Assembly (NCBI GenBank): GCA_033725935.1
Contig: MU867063.1
Coordinates: 553,694 to 617,693 of the forward strand
DNA length: 64,000 nt
DNA from: Cladorrhinum sp. PSN259
Taxonomy: Eukaryota > Ascomycota > Sordariomycetes > Sordariales > Podosporaceae
Direction of reading: 5' to 3'
A model generated the notes under the pieces. The model was not told the DNA's origin. It ran no database searches and was given only the letters and a program-made list of their open reading frames with translations. The position numbers and the translations under genes were made by a program. Below are positions 43,694 to 56,340 of the stretch, piece by piece; the stretch's first letter is position 1; every line of letters starts with the position of its first letter.

Positions 43694-45985
43694 TCATGCT
43701 GTGCTACCGTATCCGCTGGGTGCCGTATTTGCTGTCGAGGATGCTCCTGCAAAACTGCGCTTTCGCTTCATGCCCAACGAATCCTGTGAATAATCATCGG
43801 CACGATCTCCGCTGTTTTGATGCTGATTTTGTCCCAATCCGAGCGGCCCACCACCAAAACTGTCCCTCATTGGCGTTCTTGTGCTCGAATTATTCATGCT
43901 GGCCTGAAACGCCTGCGAAAAGTCGTTTGGTGGAGCTATTGGAGCGCTCATCTGAGGCATCGAATAATCGCCTCCTGCCGACCTGAACCCCGGTGTCCTG
44001 GGTAATGAAAAGTCCACAGGAGCACTGAGCGGTGCTGATGGAAAACTCGCGGTGTAGCTAGAGGACACGTGGGGAGTAGAGGCCGTTCGTGAACCCGGAG
44101 AGTGTGCCGTTGGCTGCAGGTTTCCAGACCCGACAGCGGACCGATAGTGGGTTCTGAGGTCCAAGCCGAGTGGGAGCGAGGCCGACGCCGCTCGCAGGCG
44201 GGACCCCCGTTGCTGATTTTGTTGCAGTCCTGATGACTGATAATTTGGGTAATTCATATGCGTCGGCGACTGTACGGTGGAGCCTGCAATCGTATGTCAG
44301 GACTGTTGAGCTGGAGATGCAGCTCCAAGATTAATGGTTGTGGCCTACCAGAATAGCTATTCGAATCATATCCCCCCAAACCGCCGCTAGATGTCCCCCC
44401 TATTTGATCTTGCTGGTATAAGCCATGTTGGCGACTCCCTAGGTTAGGAGACCCGTTGCCGCCATGGTATGTCGTGTAATCGAGAGAATCGCCTTTCCAG
44501 GACATGCTCGATCGCAACGGTGATTGAAGAGAATCGGATCGTGATCTGGTCATCGTCTCGCGAAGTTGCAAAGGCTGGAGAGGTCGTATTTGATGGCGAG
44601 ATTGATGGCTGTGATGCATCTGCATTCCAGCCTCCAAACTTGGTTGCCTTGCGAATGGGTTCGACGTCCTTGCACCAGCGCTCAATGGCGTCGTCGACAT
44701 ATGACTGGGGTAGCCATATCGGTCTGAGTTTGGCGATAAGGGGGAGAGAATGTCCGGCGTGCTGAGGGAACCCGAATGATTGAAGCCTATACTGCCAAAG
44801 GCAGGGCTGAGCCCGGTGGGAGAGAGATGATCGTCACCCTCCTGCCTACGGACATCAACCATGAGAGGACGCATCATATGGTCTGCATAGGAGTGACCCC
44901 CAAGGTCGACTGGCGATGTGAGGGGCGTACCTCCTAGTCCATGAACTGCGCCATATGGAGAATGAAGCGCACCCAAATTATCGAAATCCTCGGGCACCGC
45001 TCTCATCTTGATCATCCGCTCGCGATCATCTGCTGTCAAACGCTTGATTTTGGCTCGACTGCAACTTGTTAGTAACCGCTTATTTACTGGAACCACATTT
45101 CTCAAGACCTACCGGTTCTGGAACCAGACTTGCACCTGCCTTGGGCTCAGTCCAGGAATTTCTCGAGATAGCCGTTCACGGTGTGCGGCGTCGGGGTGCG
45201 GTTGCTTCGCGAACTCGCTCATCAAGAACCTCGTCTGCTGGTGAGTGAGCCTACAAGAGTTAGCCGCTATTCAGCCATTCCAGTCCCGCTATCTCTAGAT
45301 TTTACCTGAATCGCTTCATCTTCCGCCTCTGTGCAGTCCTCTCCGCCGCTGTTTGCGGCTGGGGCTGGTTTTCACCATCCATATCACCTTCCACCATCTC
45401 ATCATCCTCAATCACTTCGTCCTCTTCCTCCTTAACAGCTATTTGCCCTTCATTTGCCGACTGACCCGAGCCAGCGTCAGGGCCCGGTCCTGTTGACGAT
45501 ATAGAGCTCACGGGGTTGGACCCATGGGACATGCTGGGGGTCTCGGTTGAGACCACCGAATCCTCGTGGACCGGCTCGGATGCTTTCTGCGCATATTGCT
45601 CTCCTAGATTCTCGGACTGCTCTGGAATGGGAGATGGCTGCTTTGGCTGCCGCAACCCAAGCGGATCTAGGCGATGTACCAGCATTGGTGAATTCTCCTG
45701 CTTTGGCGCATCGATGTCTAAGGAGTTGCCTGGCGCAGTCACACTGCGCGGCTGGGCCTGAGAATCGCCATGGTCCGATGAATTCGTAACATGGTCATAT
45801 GTTTGCGAGAAGAGCCCGCTGTCTCCTGGAGGGAGAAACGAGTACTGGCCCTGCCAGTCCGACTGCGTCACCGGGTCGAAGTTGTTCGACATGCGTAGGC
45901 TCTCCGCGGACTTGTGAAAGGCCGTGTCAAACTTGCTGATGGACCAAGGATTCTGCTCCGTAGCGCTTTGCCTGGTAACGAGCAT
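43694..45985 (-). CDS. Homeobox transcription factor (Htf1/Pah1/Kal-1-like)
   Basis: Four exons on the minus strand, 45306-45985, 45113-45250, 44349-45058 and 43694-44283, give 705 aa. The homeodomain spans exons 1-3: KMKRFR, then LTHQQTRFLMSEFAKQPHPD, then AAHRERLSREIPGLSPRQVQ, then VWFQNR joined to RAKIKRL. The invariant helix-3 residues W, F, N and R are present. The following TADDRERMIKMRAVPEDFDN block, SPYGAVHG and the Ser/Pro/Gln-rich tail resemble the Htf1/Pah1/Kal-1 group, which in Magnaporthe and Fusarium controls conidium formation and in Podospora and Neurospora affects hyphal or reproductive development; I recognise this family but not a specific orthologue with certainty. An acidic region (EEEDEVIEDDEMVEGD) precedes the homeodomain. 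Two introns split the homeobox. The gene is isolated by ~7 kb and ~10 kb of apparently empty DNA. Confidence 0.92.
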
Positions 45986-46176
45986 TGGAATGGACTATTG
46001 GTTGAGGCTGAGAGAAAAGATTCCCCGGCAGTTTGAAAGAATGAAGTGCTCTTTGCGCTGCACTTTGAGATTGGTTGCCCTCGAGGCCGGGAAGAAGTAG
46101 AAGGACGAACTGAAAAGACGCCGTGCCAAACGAGTGTCGATGCTGGCCTGTCGTGAACCAGAATATCAAAGGACAC
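45868..46176 (-). promoter_or_regulatory. Upstream ORF overlapping the homeobox start codon
   Basis: A 102-codon minus-strand frame starts at 46176, 191 nt before the main ATG (45985), and runs past it to 45868 in a different frame. If the leader extends this far unspliced, translation of the homeobox factor would need leaky scanning or a later start. No protein homology recognised. Confidence 0.3.
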
Positions 46177-49100
46177 TAACGCACATCACCAACCGCAACG
46201 CCAGGTAGGCGGGTCTGCTACCTCTGGTGCTAGAAGTTTGGTTCTTGGTGATCTCTATTAGCTGATCGTAAAGCCCGGAGACTGTTAACGGCGCAAGTGG
46301 CACCGATGAGAACGTCCGCTCCCTTGGCTGGCTCTGCTGCTGGGTGAGGAACTCTTGGTGCGTTGCCCCCAAGTGGTTTTGCCGATCAAACGATGGGAAA
46401 CACCTGAAAAGAGGACAGGAGGATAAACAGGTGGCGGTTCGAGCGCGATTTGTTCGGGGTGATGTGCAGATGCGTCGTACCAGAGGAGCAGGCCCACCAG
46501 TCAAAATCGAAGATCAGACAGAACCGTCAAGTTCGCTTGGGATGAAAGATCACGAGATGTCGGTGGTAGACAGCTGATGTAGAAGCAGTCTTTGAGATGG
46601 ATCCTGATCCAGTGTAGTTGTCTGATGGGTGGTCAAGAGACTGGGTCGTCGGCAAAAGGGGAGGAAATTGCCTTGGCTTCAGGGACCCGGAGGCAAGACC
46701 ATATTTTGTATGAAATCAAGAATGCCAACAGAATACTCGGCGGGGTCCGTCTGCTCTGTATGTTTCCTTGGAATGGGTCAGGGCCGGGAGCTATGAAGCT
46801 TCTTGTGGGTTGCCCTTGCCGTATTATGGCCGCTCCTCAACCACCCTGTTCTTAGGGTAGGACGGAGCTGGGATTAATACCGGTGGAGGGCCTAGTCTTC
46901 ACGGAGAAATGTCGAGGCCGCATTCGAAAGACAAGACAGGGGCAGCACAGACAACCGCTACACTGGATAGGAAGGGCTAGGGGGAGGGGAAGATCGGGGT
47001 ACCTGGTACCTGACAGAGGGCAGCAGTTATATCGGCAGGTCTCTGGAAGACCCGTGTCTTGGATGGGGCCTTGGAGTAGACTAACGCTCATGAGCTATGG
47101 CCCCGGTATAATAATATCGGGTTTCCAGAATGACGGAGGGAGGGGGTAAGCTACGCCACGCCGTTCTTTTTGCCCTTTTGTGATTTGATCAAGGACTTGA
47201 GCGAGTGACGGACTGGTATATCGTGGCAGCTGGCTCATGGAAGATCTCGGCTGAAATGGTTAATGCTGTACCAGGAGGTTGATGGAACCAACAGGGGACA
47301 GCGCTGGCAGTCAAGAGCAAGCCGAAAACGGACGACAAAACGCTCGTTGCCAAGTCTGGCGTCGAGCAAGCAGACAGAAAAGCCGTTGAGGGAAAAGAAA
47401 CGAGGTGGGAGGCTGCGGCACGAGGTGCTGGGCCGACATAGGGTTGCGAGGGCACACATGTGCAGGGATCTGGGGCAATGCCAAAGAGGGTAGGGGAGAA
47501 GGCACCGGGCCAATGACACCTACGCAAACATCCGATACCCAAGAGGACGAGACAACGTCGTTCAACCACGGGTTGCGGACAGGTGCTTTTGAGGGCACTC
47601 GCTAGGATTTTCAGATTCTCTCAATAGGGGTATCCTAATCTCATTGTTCTACTCTCCAAAGGCAGCGTGTACGCAACAGTTCCGTGATTTCCATCACTAC
47701 CAGACCGGAACAGAAGAACGAGGCCGTGGTATGCTCACCCAAGTTGCAGAGAGAGGTACAAGCCGTGCATGGCATCTCGGCTGGAGCATTGCTGGATACC
47801 TGATTGGTCCTGGTTCACATTAGCTCTGAGTCGACTCCACGGAAGAAAGCATGACCGTTGTCGAGCCCCATCCCGCCTCAAGCCAATCACTGACACCGAT
47901 CTTCATGAAGTAGGAGGGGGGTATACAGTGCCCGTTGCTTTGTCTGCGGGGGGAGGTGTGGGCCAAGGCAGGGGATGGCAGTCAACAAGGTGTGCGGCCG
48001 GGGGGTGTGGATGCAGATCTGATCACGAAGCCAACAAGAGAAATCGTCTTCCAGCCGTACTTGGCTGGCAAGCTTGTGGCAGGAATCGATCGAACTGGTA
48101 AACATTGGCTTGAGAAGATGGCACCAAATGTGGAGATGTGGAGAGGGACCTTTTGTTGCTTCAGTCTGCCTCGAGTAAACTGATGGTATCAGCAGCCTTT
48201 GTTCTCCTTGGCTGATCTGATTCGGTTTCAAGTTGTTACCGCTGGTCATGGAGTGGTTCCGAGCAGTGCTTTCACAGTGAGGAACATGACATGGCATAAG
48301 CTTCTCGTGCATGCCGTATCGTACTGAGTGCGAGAATTTTAGGCTGGAGATGGCTAGTCCCTGCCCTGGCGGCCATTTTCCCATTGTGAAGGTTGATGGA
48401 ACCCTCGTTGTGCAGGTGAGAGTGATTTGTCTCGAGTTGCTTTCTGCATATCCCTGTCTTTGTTGTATCGCTCGAGCCCGCTTCTACTGTCCGGGGGAGG
48501 CACGCCAGAGACCCCAAGGTGGAGCAAGCGGCGCTGTGCGCTTACAACTCTCTCGGTTGAAGCCATCGCTAACCGTCAGTGCCCCAGGGGGGGCGGCGGC
48601 AGTGGATGGGCAGCGTTGGCGCGATCGCACGGCACTTGTTGATCAGGCTGCGGCGTCGCGCCACTCCCTGCTTCCCCACGACACTCAGTGCCGGAGCGAA
48701 GAAAAATCTGACGTCCAGTCCGGGGCAAGCGTGTCATGGCTTCTTGAGAAAACAGGGCCTGAGGCATTGGGCGGCCAGTCGGACCTGGAGGGAAGGAGCG
48801 CCGACAAACCCGCAGGCTGATATGGTGTGGTGCTACCTCCCAGAGAGCATAACAAGCCGGATTCGGTGGGGTTTGGTGTGACTGTATGATGAGAAACATA
48901 GGGGAGCCAAGGTGTTGTACTGCGAGAGCGTCGCATTGAGGAGGGCGGGCGACGCGAGAGAAGCAGCCGGACAAGAGGCGCCGAGAGTGGATGTGGCTCC
49001 CACGCAAGACGTTGAGAGATTCGATTGCAGACACTCCCCTGTGCCGTGGGTCTAGGAAAAGCAAGATCCAGAATCCGTGCATCGCCGGTTTGACCAGCTT

Positions 49101-52100
49101 CTTGGACAGGGGTTGCCGCCAGGCTTGCCAAGGTTTCATCAGGGGTACGGTTCTGTGAGATGCTAGCGTACCGGTAAGGCGATGAAGCAGTGCGGCGCAT
49201 GCAGGCAAGACGAGAGATGGGGGCTAGACATTCCCGAACAGGCTTAGGAAAACGGCCACCGGTGTGTCCTGCCCAAGCCACCCATCAGCCATCGAGTGCA
49301 TCGTCAGCCAGCAGTCGAGATTCAGCCAGTCCCAGGACAGCTCAAGACCCAGTGGAGAGGAGCAGATCGTTCACGTCGGGAGTGCACAGAGGGCTGCCAC
49401 GATGAATGCCGTGCATCGGGTGACTGTCAATTCGCCAGGCGATGCATCTGGGAGCGCCATGATTTCTAGAGGCTGCCGGTCTCTTCCCGCGAGCCATGTG
49501 GACTTGTACACCCCCGAGCCCGTCCTGCAGCAAGCCCAAATGGGGCATTATCTGTAGATGTGCTCTGTTGCTGGTCATTCAAGTTGGATGATGGCCAGCC
49601 ATGAGCTGTTTGTTGATGACTGCTAACTGCTGACTTGTACATGTACGGGCGGAGACATTAACTGGAGGTGCGCCCGAAACCCCATCAGATGATCCCTACA
49701 TATTTTGACCGTTGTCGTTTGGCGATGCTCCATCACGAGAAAAGGCGGCCGTTTGTGTCACTGTGGCTTCGGGTGGCAGATTGGCAACGGCAACGGCAGG
49801 TTTTAGAAAAGGTGGAGAGGGCCAAAAGACGAAAAGAAACAGAAACAATTCAAGATTGGTGCGCTAATTGAACACCAAAACGGTCAAGCTGTCAGCTCAG
49901 CTCGGCAGTCTGGGTCAAGGCTTGGATCGATTTGCGTTTCAGATGCTGAGATTGGAAAGAGACGATGTCTTGATTCAGAAATTCCCAAGACGCCATCAAC
50001 AAAAGGACTCGGACACCACTGGCGCCTTCCGCACTTTCAAGCTTTTTCGTTTTTCAACGCTTGCAGGGGGTGACAGTGGGGCATCTCCATTTTGAAGCGC
50101 CTGCCATCTTGGGAATCCAAGGTTTATGGGCAAGAGCGATGATGAATATGGAAGGCAGCTGAAGACAGCGAGGCGAGTGCAACCAGTCGGGCTTGAGCAG
50201 CGCGATTAAGACACCGAAGGAAGGAAAACGAATCAGCTTTCACTTCAATGTCATTTGCTTTCTGAAATCTGAAATAACTGTTCGCACGAGGTTTCACGTC
50301 GACGGACGGCATGAGGCGCTAGTCTCTTGGTGCATGTCATCTCGGTGACGATTCGGTCGGGAATCGGACGCAGTTTCCACACTCAAATTCTACGCCCCAA
50401 TACAGAAAATAGGAAATGACGGAGTTACAGTTTTGGGAAATAAGGTCGGTTCATCTCGCTGCTGCTTCGTCGAGATATCAGGACTTTGATTTACCAACCG
50501 AAGAGAAACCTGGAAGAAACCAGGAGTGTGTCGGCACCACAACTTCCTCACAATTCCATTCTACGGCCCCCGGTCCTCGATTTCGTTTGTCGAGCTCTCT
50601 GCCTGACGCTGTTCAACTGTCGGACCGAGATGGGCCCATCGGTCTTGACCAGAGTCAAACAGTCAACGGAGGTTGAAGACAATCTTGAACTGAATCCCAT
50701 TCAAAAACGCTGTATATGGTCTAGCGAGACGGGTATGGCGGCTCACGAGCAGCCCAGTGTTCCGTGCCCCTCCGCTGGTTCACTATCCAGGCATTCGGAT
50801 CTCGAGTTGCGCCGCGTGTTGAGCTCGCCGTGTCTCCTCCGGAGACAACAATCATGGAGTCGTTATTTGCGGGAGCCGGAACCTAGGGCTGTGTTCCGAC
50901 CTTCGGCCCGTTCCAGGCTTCGCGTTACCAGTGAACCTACCATTCAGCATTTCCCGCAGGTTCCCGACATTTTTGTGTGTTCCTGAAAACGGCCGAAACA
51001 AGAATTCTAGCTTTCGCGGCCAACATTCAATTCAAGCGAGCCCAACTCTTCTTTCACGAGAAACCGGGAGTGCCATGCAGATGCCCACATCCGACGTTCT
51101 TCACACAGTCAGCGCCGAGGGACTGGATGATACCCTATTGATTTGCGCCGCGCTTGGGCGCCTATGCGCTTATTTCTGGCAAAAATATCCGGACTGAGAC
51201 TGTTTGCAAAGTTGGTCCTTTCTATCTTTAGAGATCGAAGCGCTGGCAACGAGAATAGCAAGTCTTGTGTTGACTTTCTGTCATTTAGAGATAGAGAGGG
51301 GGGTAGTCTCATTAGCGTGCCGCCGAGATCTTGCTATCCTAAAGATAACTCGGGTCTTACAAGGCCAGCACCACATGGATGAACTTTGACATCTCGTCGG
51401 TCCCGAGGGTTGCAGAGTCTGGTCCTAAAAGCCCTCCCCCCGGAGTACGTGCTTCTCAGACTCAAGTCAATCGCCTCTGGGCTCAGCTACTAGCAATGCG
51501 CAGCCTTTCTAAGGTTGCCCAGGAGCGAATCTCGGGCTTCACTGCGAACTCTCCAACACGGGCAGCACGCTGGTCGCTCGCTGAGACAAGAGCCGTCTGG
51601 TAAACAGGCTATTTCCCCGGGATTTCCTAGTCCAGCGTGCAAGTTCCTCCAGCTTTGATCAATGACAAGCATGAGCAGAACCTCTTCGTGCCGCTGTCCC
51701 CCAAGTATTCACACGTTAACCGTCGCAACAGCTGTGTCCGTCGAGACCATTCCAAACCCACTCGACGAAGCTACACATTAAGCTCCACCCTTACACTGGT
51801 GGCGACGAATCTTGGAAGCCTGAGCCTACCTAGGCACCACGGAAGGAAGCCACTCGTCACTTGATTGCGGGTAAACGTTACATGTTTTCGCGGCTGCTCG
51901 GGGCTGGATCTTCGATGAGACGTGGCGAGCCGCCACCAGGTCTGCTCTCCAGCACAAACAAGAATGCCACCCATAGCACAGTCACAACTCCCGGGTTGCG
52001 CAGAACGTGTGCTTGCAGATGAGTCGTAGCGGGAGCTTTGTACGATGGTCTGGAAACCAGGAACCCCTGAAACGGGCCTCTGTTGAAAATGCAGTAATCC

Positions 52101-55100
52101 CTTTACTTGTCCAATGGTTTGGTGTTCCAATCCCCGTACAAGGATTTTGCGAGCCCAAGGGAAGGGTAAATGAGCGGCAAGAGATTCGACATCAATCAAC
52201 TTTCATCAAATCGATACCGGGACGTCCAGCTGGATGGAACAAGCATTGTGGTGAAATGCGGCTGCACAACACCACGTTGCAGGATCTTGGTTTCTACGGT
52301 ACCTGCAAGCACGATCGGATCCTCCTCCTTTTTTGTCTCCTCTTGTGGCCACAGGATAACAACAAAAGCACCTGCCGGCCTGTATTTCTACAAAGTAAAC
52401 ACCGCTGATTCTTCGCTTAAATGCATGGAAACATCCTGCTTTCTACCTCCCAGGGAGAGTATGCCCCACGCTGGCCAGCGTCTTGGGACCGGAGCGAGGG
52501 ACCGGGCTCGATGCTCTTCTATTCCCCATTTTCCCGCATTTTACCATGTCCACAGTCTCATGCATACAGGTTGATGGGGTACACACTTCCTCCTTTTGCC
52601 AAGTTGATGGGTTTTGAGCAGCTAGGATGGAAACCACGCTCCGTTTTCCGGTTTGGTTCGATGGGTGAGCTGAATCGTTTTGTACCCAACCATAATTATG
52701 GCAAGCTGTTTGCTGTCTCTTCCCGACGTCAGCGGATCACAACGTGTCGCCATCTTTGTATTGCCAGCTCTTCGAGAAAAGACCAGTCAGTCATAAATCG
52801 TTTCGGATGGAACAGTATTAATGCAGGAAGATATGAATGTGTCTTAAGCCATACGGTCCACCAGATTGTGGGAAAGGCAGCCTCTGGCTGTTCGAATACA
52901 CAACTCTTCCAAGTCGAAACGTACCCGTTTGGCGTCAACTAGCAAAGCTGGGCCATCAAGCCGATACGGTTAATTCAGAACCATGATACTTTTCAAGCGA
53001 TATATGCCGGTGCATGGCCAACCACGAGCAGCCACCTTCTGCCAAGGGGGCTACTCCCCTCGCAAACTTATCATATTAATATCAGCCCGTGCCGATTGCA
53101 TGGCGCAAGATGTCAAGTTGGGTGACACCAACGTCAGTTCACCAACCCTAGAGGTTCAAGTGATGGCCTTCAATTCCCCGTGCCTAGATAACACTGCGTG
53201 CTCGAGGCAGCTGCTTTGCCTACCATGCATGGCAGAGAAGGCACTCTCACATCGATCTGCTTCCTCACCACCCGCGATAGACTTGACCTTCCAATCACGG
53301 CATGGTTGCTGGGCTGAACCGTGTCTTAGAATTTAGCTTAAATCGGAGACATGTTGTGGCATGCAGCAAAGCAAACCTGTGACTCGGCGGTGAGAGTTGT
53401 AGGGATCGGGATAGCCAGATTATCCTCCGTAGGTCCGCTGGGTTCAGCCAGGCAAGGGAGATTTCTCTACACCCACGATGTGCGTCAGCATACAGAAATC
53501 GAACGCTTGCACAATCCCACTGAGCGTCCTTTATCCTAGACCATACTAGGCCATTATGGCAAGGCACGTGGATCCCCGGTAAATCCGTCCCCGAAGACCA
53601 TGATGGATCCCTGTTTAGCCGTCTGGCTTTGTCTCGCCGAAGATAGCCTCCACGACCTTGTCTGCATCAGTCATCTCTGGTCAAGACCGCGCTTGAAGGT
53701 TGTACCCGTTTGCTATTTCCCGCAAACAATATCTGCCGTAGAAATGGAGGTAGTTCGCCTTGGTAAATACCAAACCGGATGGTCTTGAGGCAACCGTTCA
53801 AAGGCAAGATGATGGCATGTATTTTTATCACCGCTTATTACTCTCCAATCCCATGAGATCTGAGCAGTATGCTAACATGGATTTGGAGGAAAGCCGCCAG
53901 GCTTTTGCGAAAGACGCTGCCAAATTCTTGGGGCTGCACCATTTTCTTTCGACGTGTCCATAGGTCACTTCATCTGACTCACTGTGTATGTCCTTGTCAG
54001 ACACGAGAGTTCAAAGACCGACAGCCAAAACAAAAATGTTGCGCTTCCAGTCAATCTGATACCCATGACCTTCCCACCCTCAAGGCCCATGTTTCGGTCA
54101 GTAACGGTCTGTCCCCTTCTGCTTTTTTCCGTACACTGTGGGATTTCACAGTGGCTATGAACGGTGGACAGGGCCTGTAAGCATTTACCGACAACTGTAA
54201 CGAGATTCGATGACCTGTTCAACGCTTGACGGATAAGTGGCCAACCATCCTTCTCAGGCATCGTCGTTTCTTAGGTCCATGTTCACCGTCCCGCGAACTC
54301 ATGATCCCGGACGGATTCACAGCTTCAGTCAAAACGAATACCGTTTGGGGCGGCCAAACTCGACCACAATGTTCCTGGGGAAAGACGTGCCGTCTTGCAG
54401 CTTGCATTCTGCATGACATGAAGCCCCACGCAGGAACAAGGCAGCTTACTGCCTTTTTGGGCATTGTGGACGAGCCGGGCTCCTTCCGAGAAGCGGTCAT
54501 TTTTCATGAGAAAGGGTCCTTGCTTCCCCAGAGCTCGCTCATATTTCCTGTCAGCTGATGGATGTTGGCCCCATATTCTTGGATAGAGCTCCCGCTTCAG
54601 GAAGCGAGGTTCTCTCCTTCCGAGGGCGGGGTATCTACTTTTTCCTGCGGTCAAGCACTTCACAATTTTTGATCCTTTTCCTGAGAGATGTACCTGCAAC
54701 CTTCCTGTATCGGGTGGGCCCCAACTCCCGTGCCCAGTGGTGAATGGTATAAGTAACACCCTATAGCGGAAATTCCGCTCTCACTGCCCTCTGCTGTTGT
54801 CGAGTCATCGTTCTGATACAAGCCCTTTCAAAACAATCTTCGTCACGGCCTGGTCTGGCACATCATACAGCGCTCCTGTGAAGGGGGTGACCAAGCCGGT
54901 AACACAGGTATACACTGTATATCTTGCCTCATTGAGGGATCCCCGTCAGATCTAGAACGGGGCATGCTCATTCGCCCCCGCACTTTCTTGAGAGCTCCTG
55001 ACTAATAGAAAATAGATTGTTGGATCCGCTCTTCCTCATGGCAGGGATGTTTTTGTGATATCTGTCACAATATTTCGGCTGCAGCGAGCTTCCCTCCTGT

Positions 55101-56340
55101 TCGACCTGGGGCGGGTCATTCGTTTCGGAACATGGCAAATCCCGCTTGTTCGGGATGATGAGCTGGCTGTGCCTGGCGGCTCTGGGGGTCGCCCATCTCA
55201 TTCTTGAAAGTCTGCTCACCCAGAGCTGCTTCCCGGCATCTATTCGGGTCACAGTTCGACGGTTTACTCATCGCGTTTGGCTGGCTGGAGCGAAGAGGAA
55301 TTACAACTGACCGTCTTTTCCAGACAGAAGAGAAGGACTTCCAAGAAGGGAAGGTGCCCGCGCTCTATTTAGGAAGAGTCTCTGCTTTAGCGATGGAGGG
55401 AGGGTGTCGAACGCTTCGGCATAAGCCGAGATGAAAATGAACAAGGCTGGGAATTCGGACAGGAATAGAAACATGCAATTTTTTATTTGCACGGAGGTGA
55501 TCAAAAGGAAGATTGGCGAGAACGGGAGAATAAAGAAAAAGCAAGTTCGATTGAGGAGAGCGCCCTCTCTTTCCCGGCCGTGGGAAAGAATTCCAAATAC
55601 TCTTTGGCACTACCGCATGTGTGTGGATTTTTGCGGGGGGTGGGAGGGATGAAAGTGTGCACCACAATATATGATATATTGAGGCGGGAATTAAATGGCC
55701 AACCGAATGTTGTGGCCGGCCGAATTTGATTCTGGTTGTTGATTCTTCAACCAAAGCAAATGGCATGCTTTTGCTTTTGCTTTTCTTTGATCTGGTTGGT
55801 CTGTTTGGTGGTTGATGGCGGCGACGGCGGCCAGACGCCCCTTTTTTTACTTTTTCTATGTTTGTAGCATCCCTCGCCCCTGAGTGGTTGAGTGGCTGGC
55901 TCCACATTTCTTGTTTTATTGACATTGCCCCCTATTCTCGCAGGTCTTTTTTTTTTTGGTCTGATATGTATGTATAAGGTGTACGCTCATCAGGAACGGA
56001 GCAAAAATCCAATATCGGAAATCCTGTTCCTTTTTTTTTCTTTTCGTTTTTTTCTCCTTCTTTTCTACTTAAAACCCGACTTGCTCAACTAATCACACAG
56101 GATTGTTGCGAGGTTGTAAGCTGAGTCTGTGACACATTGGGGATCCCCTCCGAATGGAGAAAATTCAGATCGATATGCTTCGTGCTGTATTACAAAGTGC
56201 GGGATGACACCGTCGAGGTAAATCCAACAAAACCAAAAAGGGGTTTTCTATGCTACCTAAGTATCCAAAATGGTGGCGATCTGATCTTACAATTGGATGT
56301 TCTACAGAAGGAGCAATTACAGGCAGAAAACACACAAGTT
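45986..56340. other. 10.4-kb gene desert upstream of the homeobox gene
   Basis: No gene supported on either strand. Many short frames exist (for example 48576-49208 minus, 52421-52942 plus) but they have no domain, no splice context and biased random composition. Base composition looks ordinary rather than AT-eroded, and no transposon proteins or long terminal repeats are recognisable. The part nearest the gene must carry its promoter and leader; a minus-strand ORF at 45868-46176 overlaps the main start. The far end, before 56341, is the 3' side of the dehydrogenase gene. A long regulatory region or non-coding RNA is plausible. Confidence 0.5.

Noticed and set aside
48576..49281. Overlapping 210-aa and 198-aa minus-strand ORFs
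   Set aside because: Two long frames overlap each other; both have random composition with no motif, and neither has a plausible leader or intron.
52421..52942. 173-aa plus-strand ORF
   Set aside because: No family resemblance, no splice context; length is within what GC-balanced non-coding DNA can give over 10 kb.
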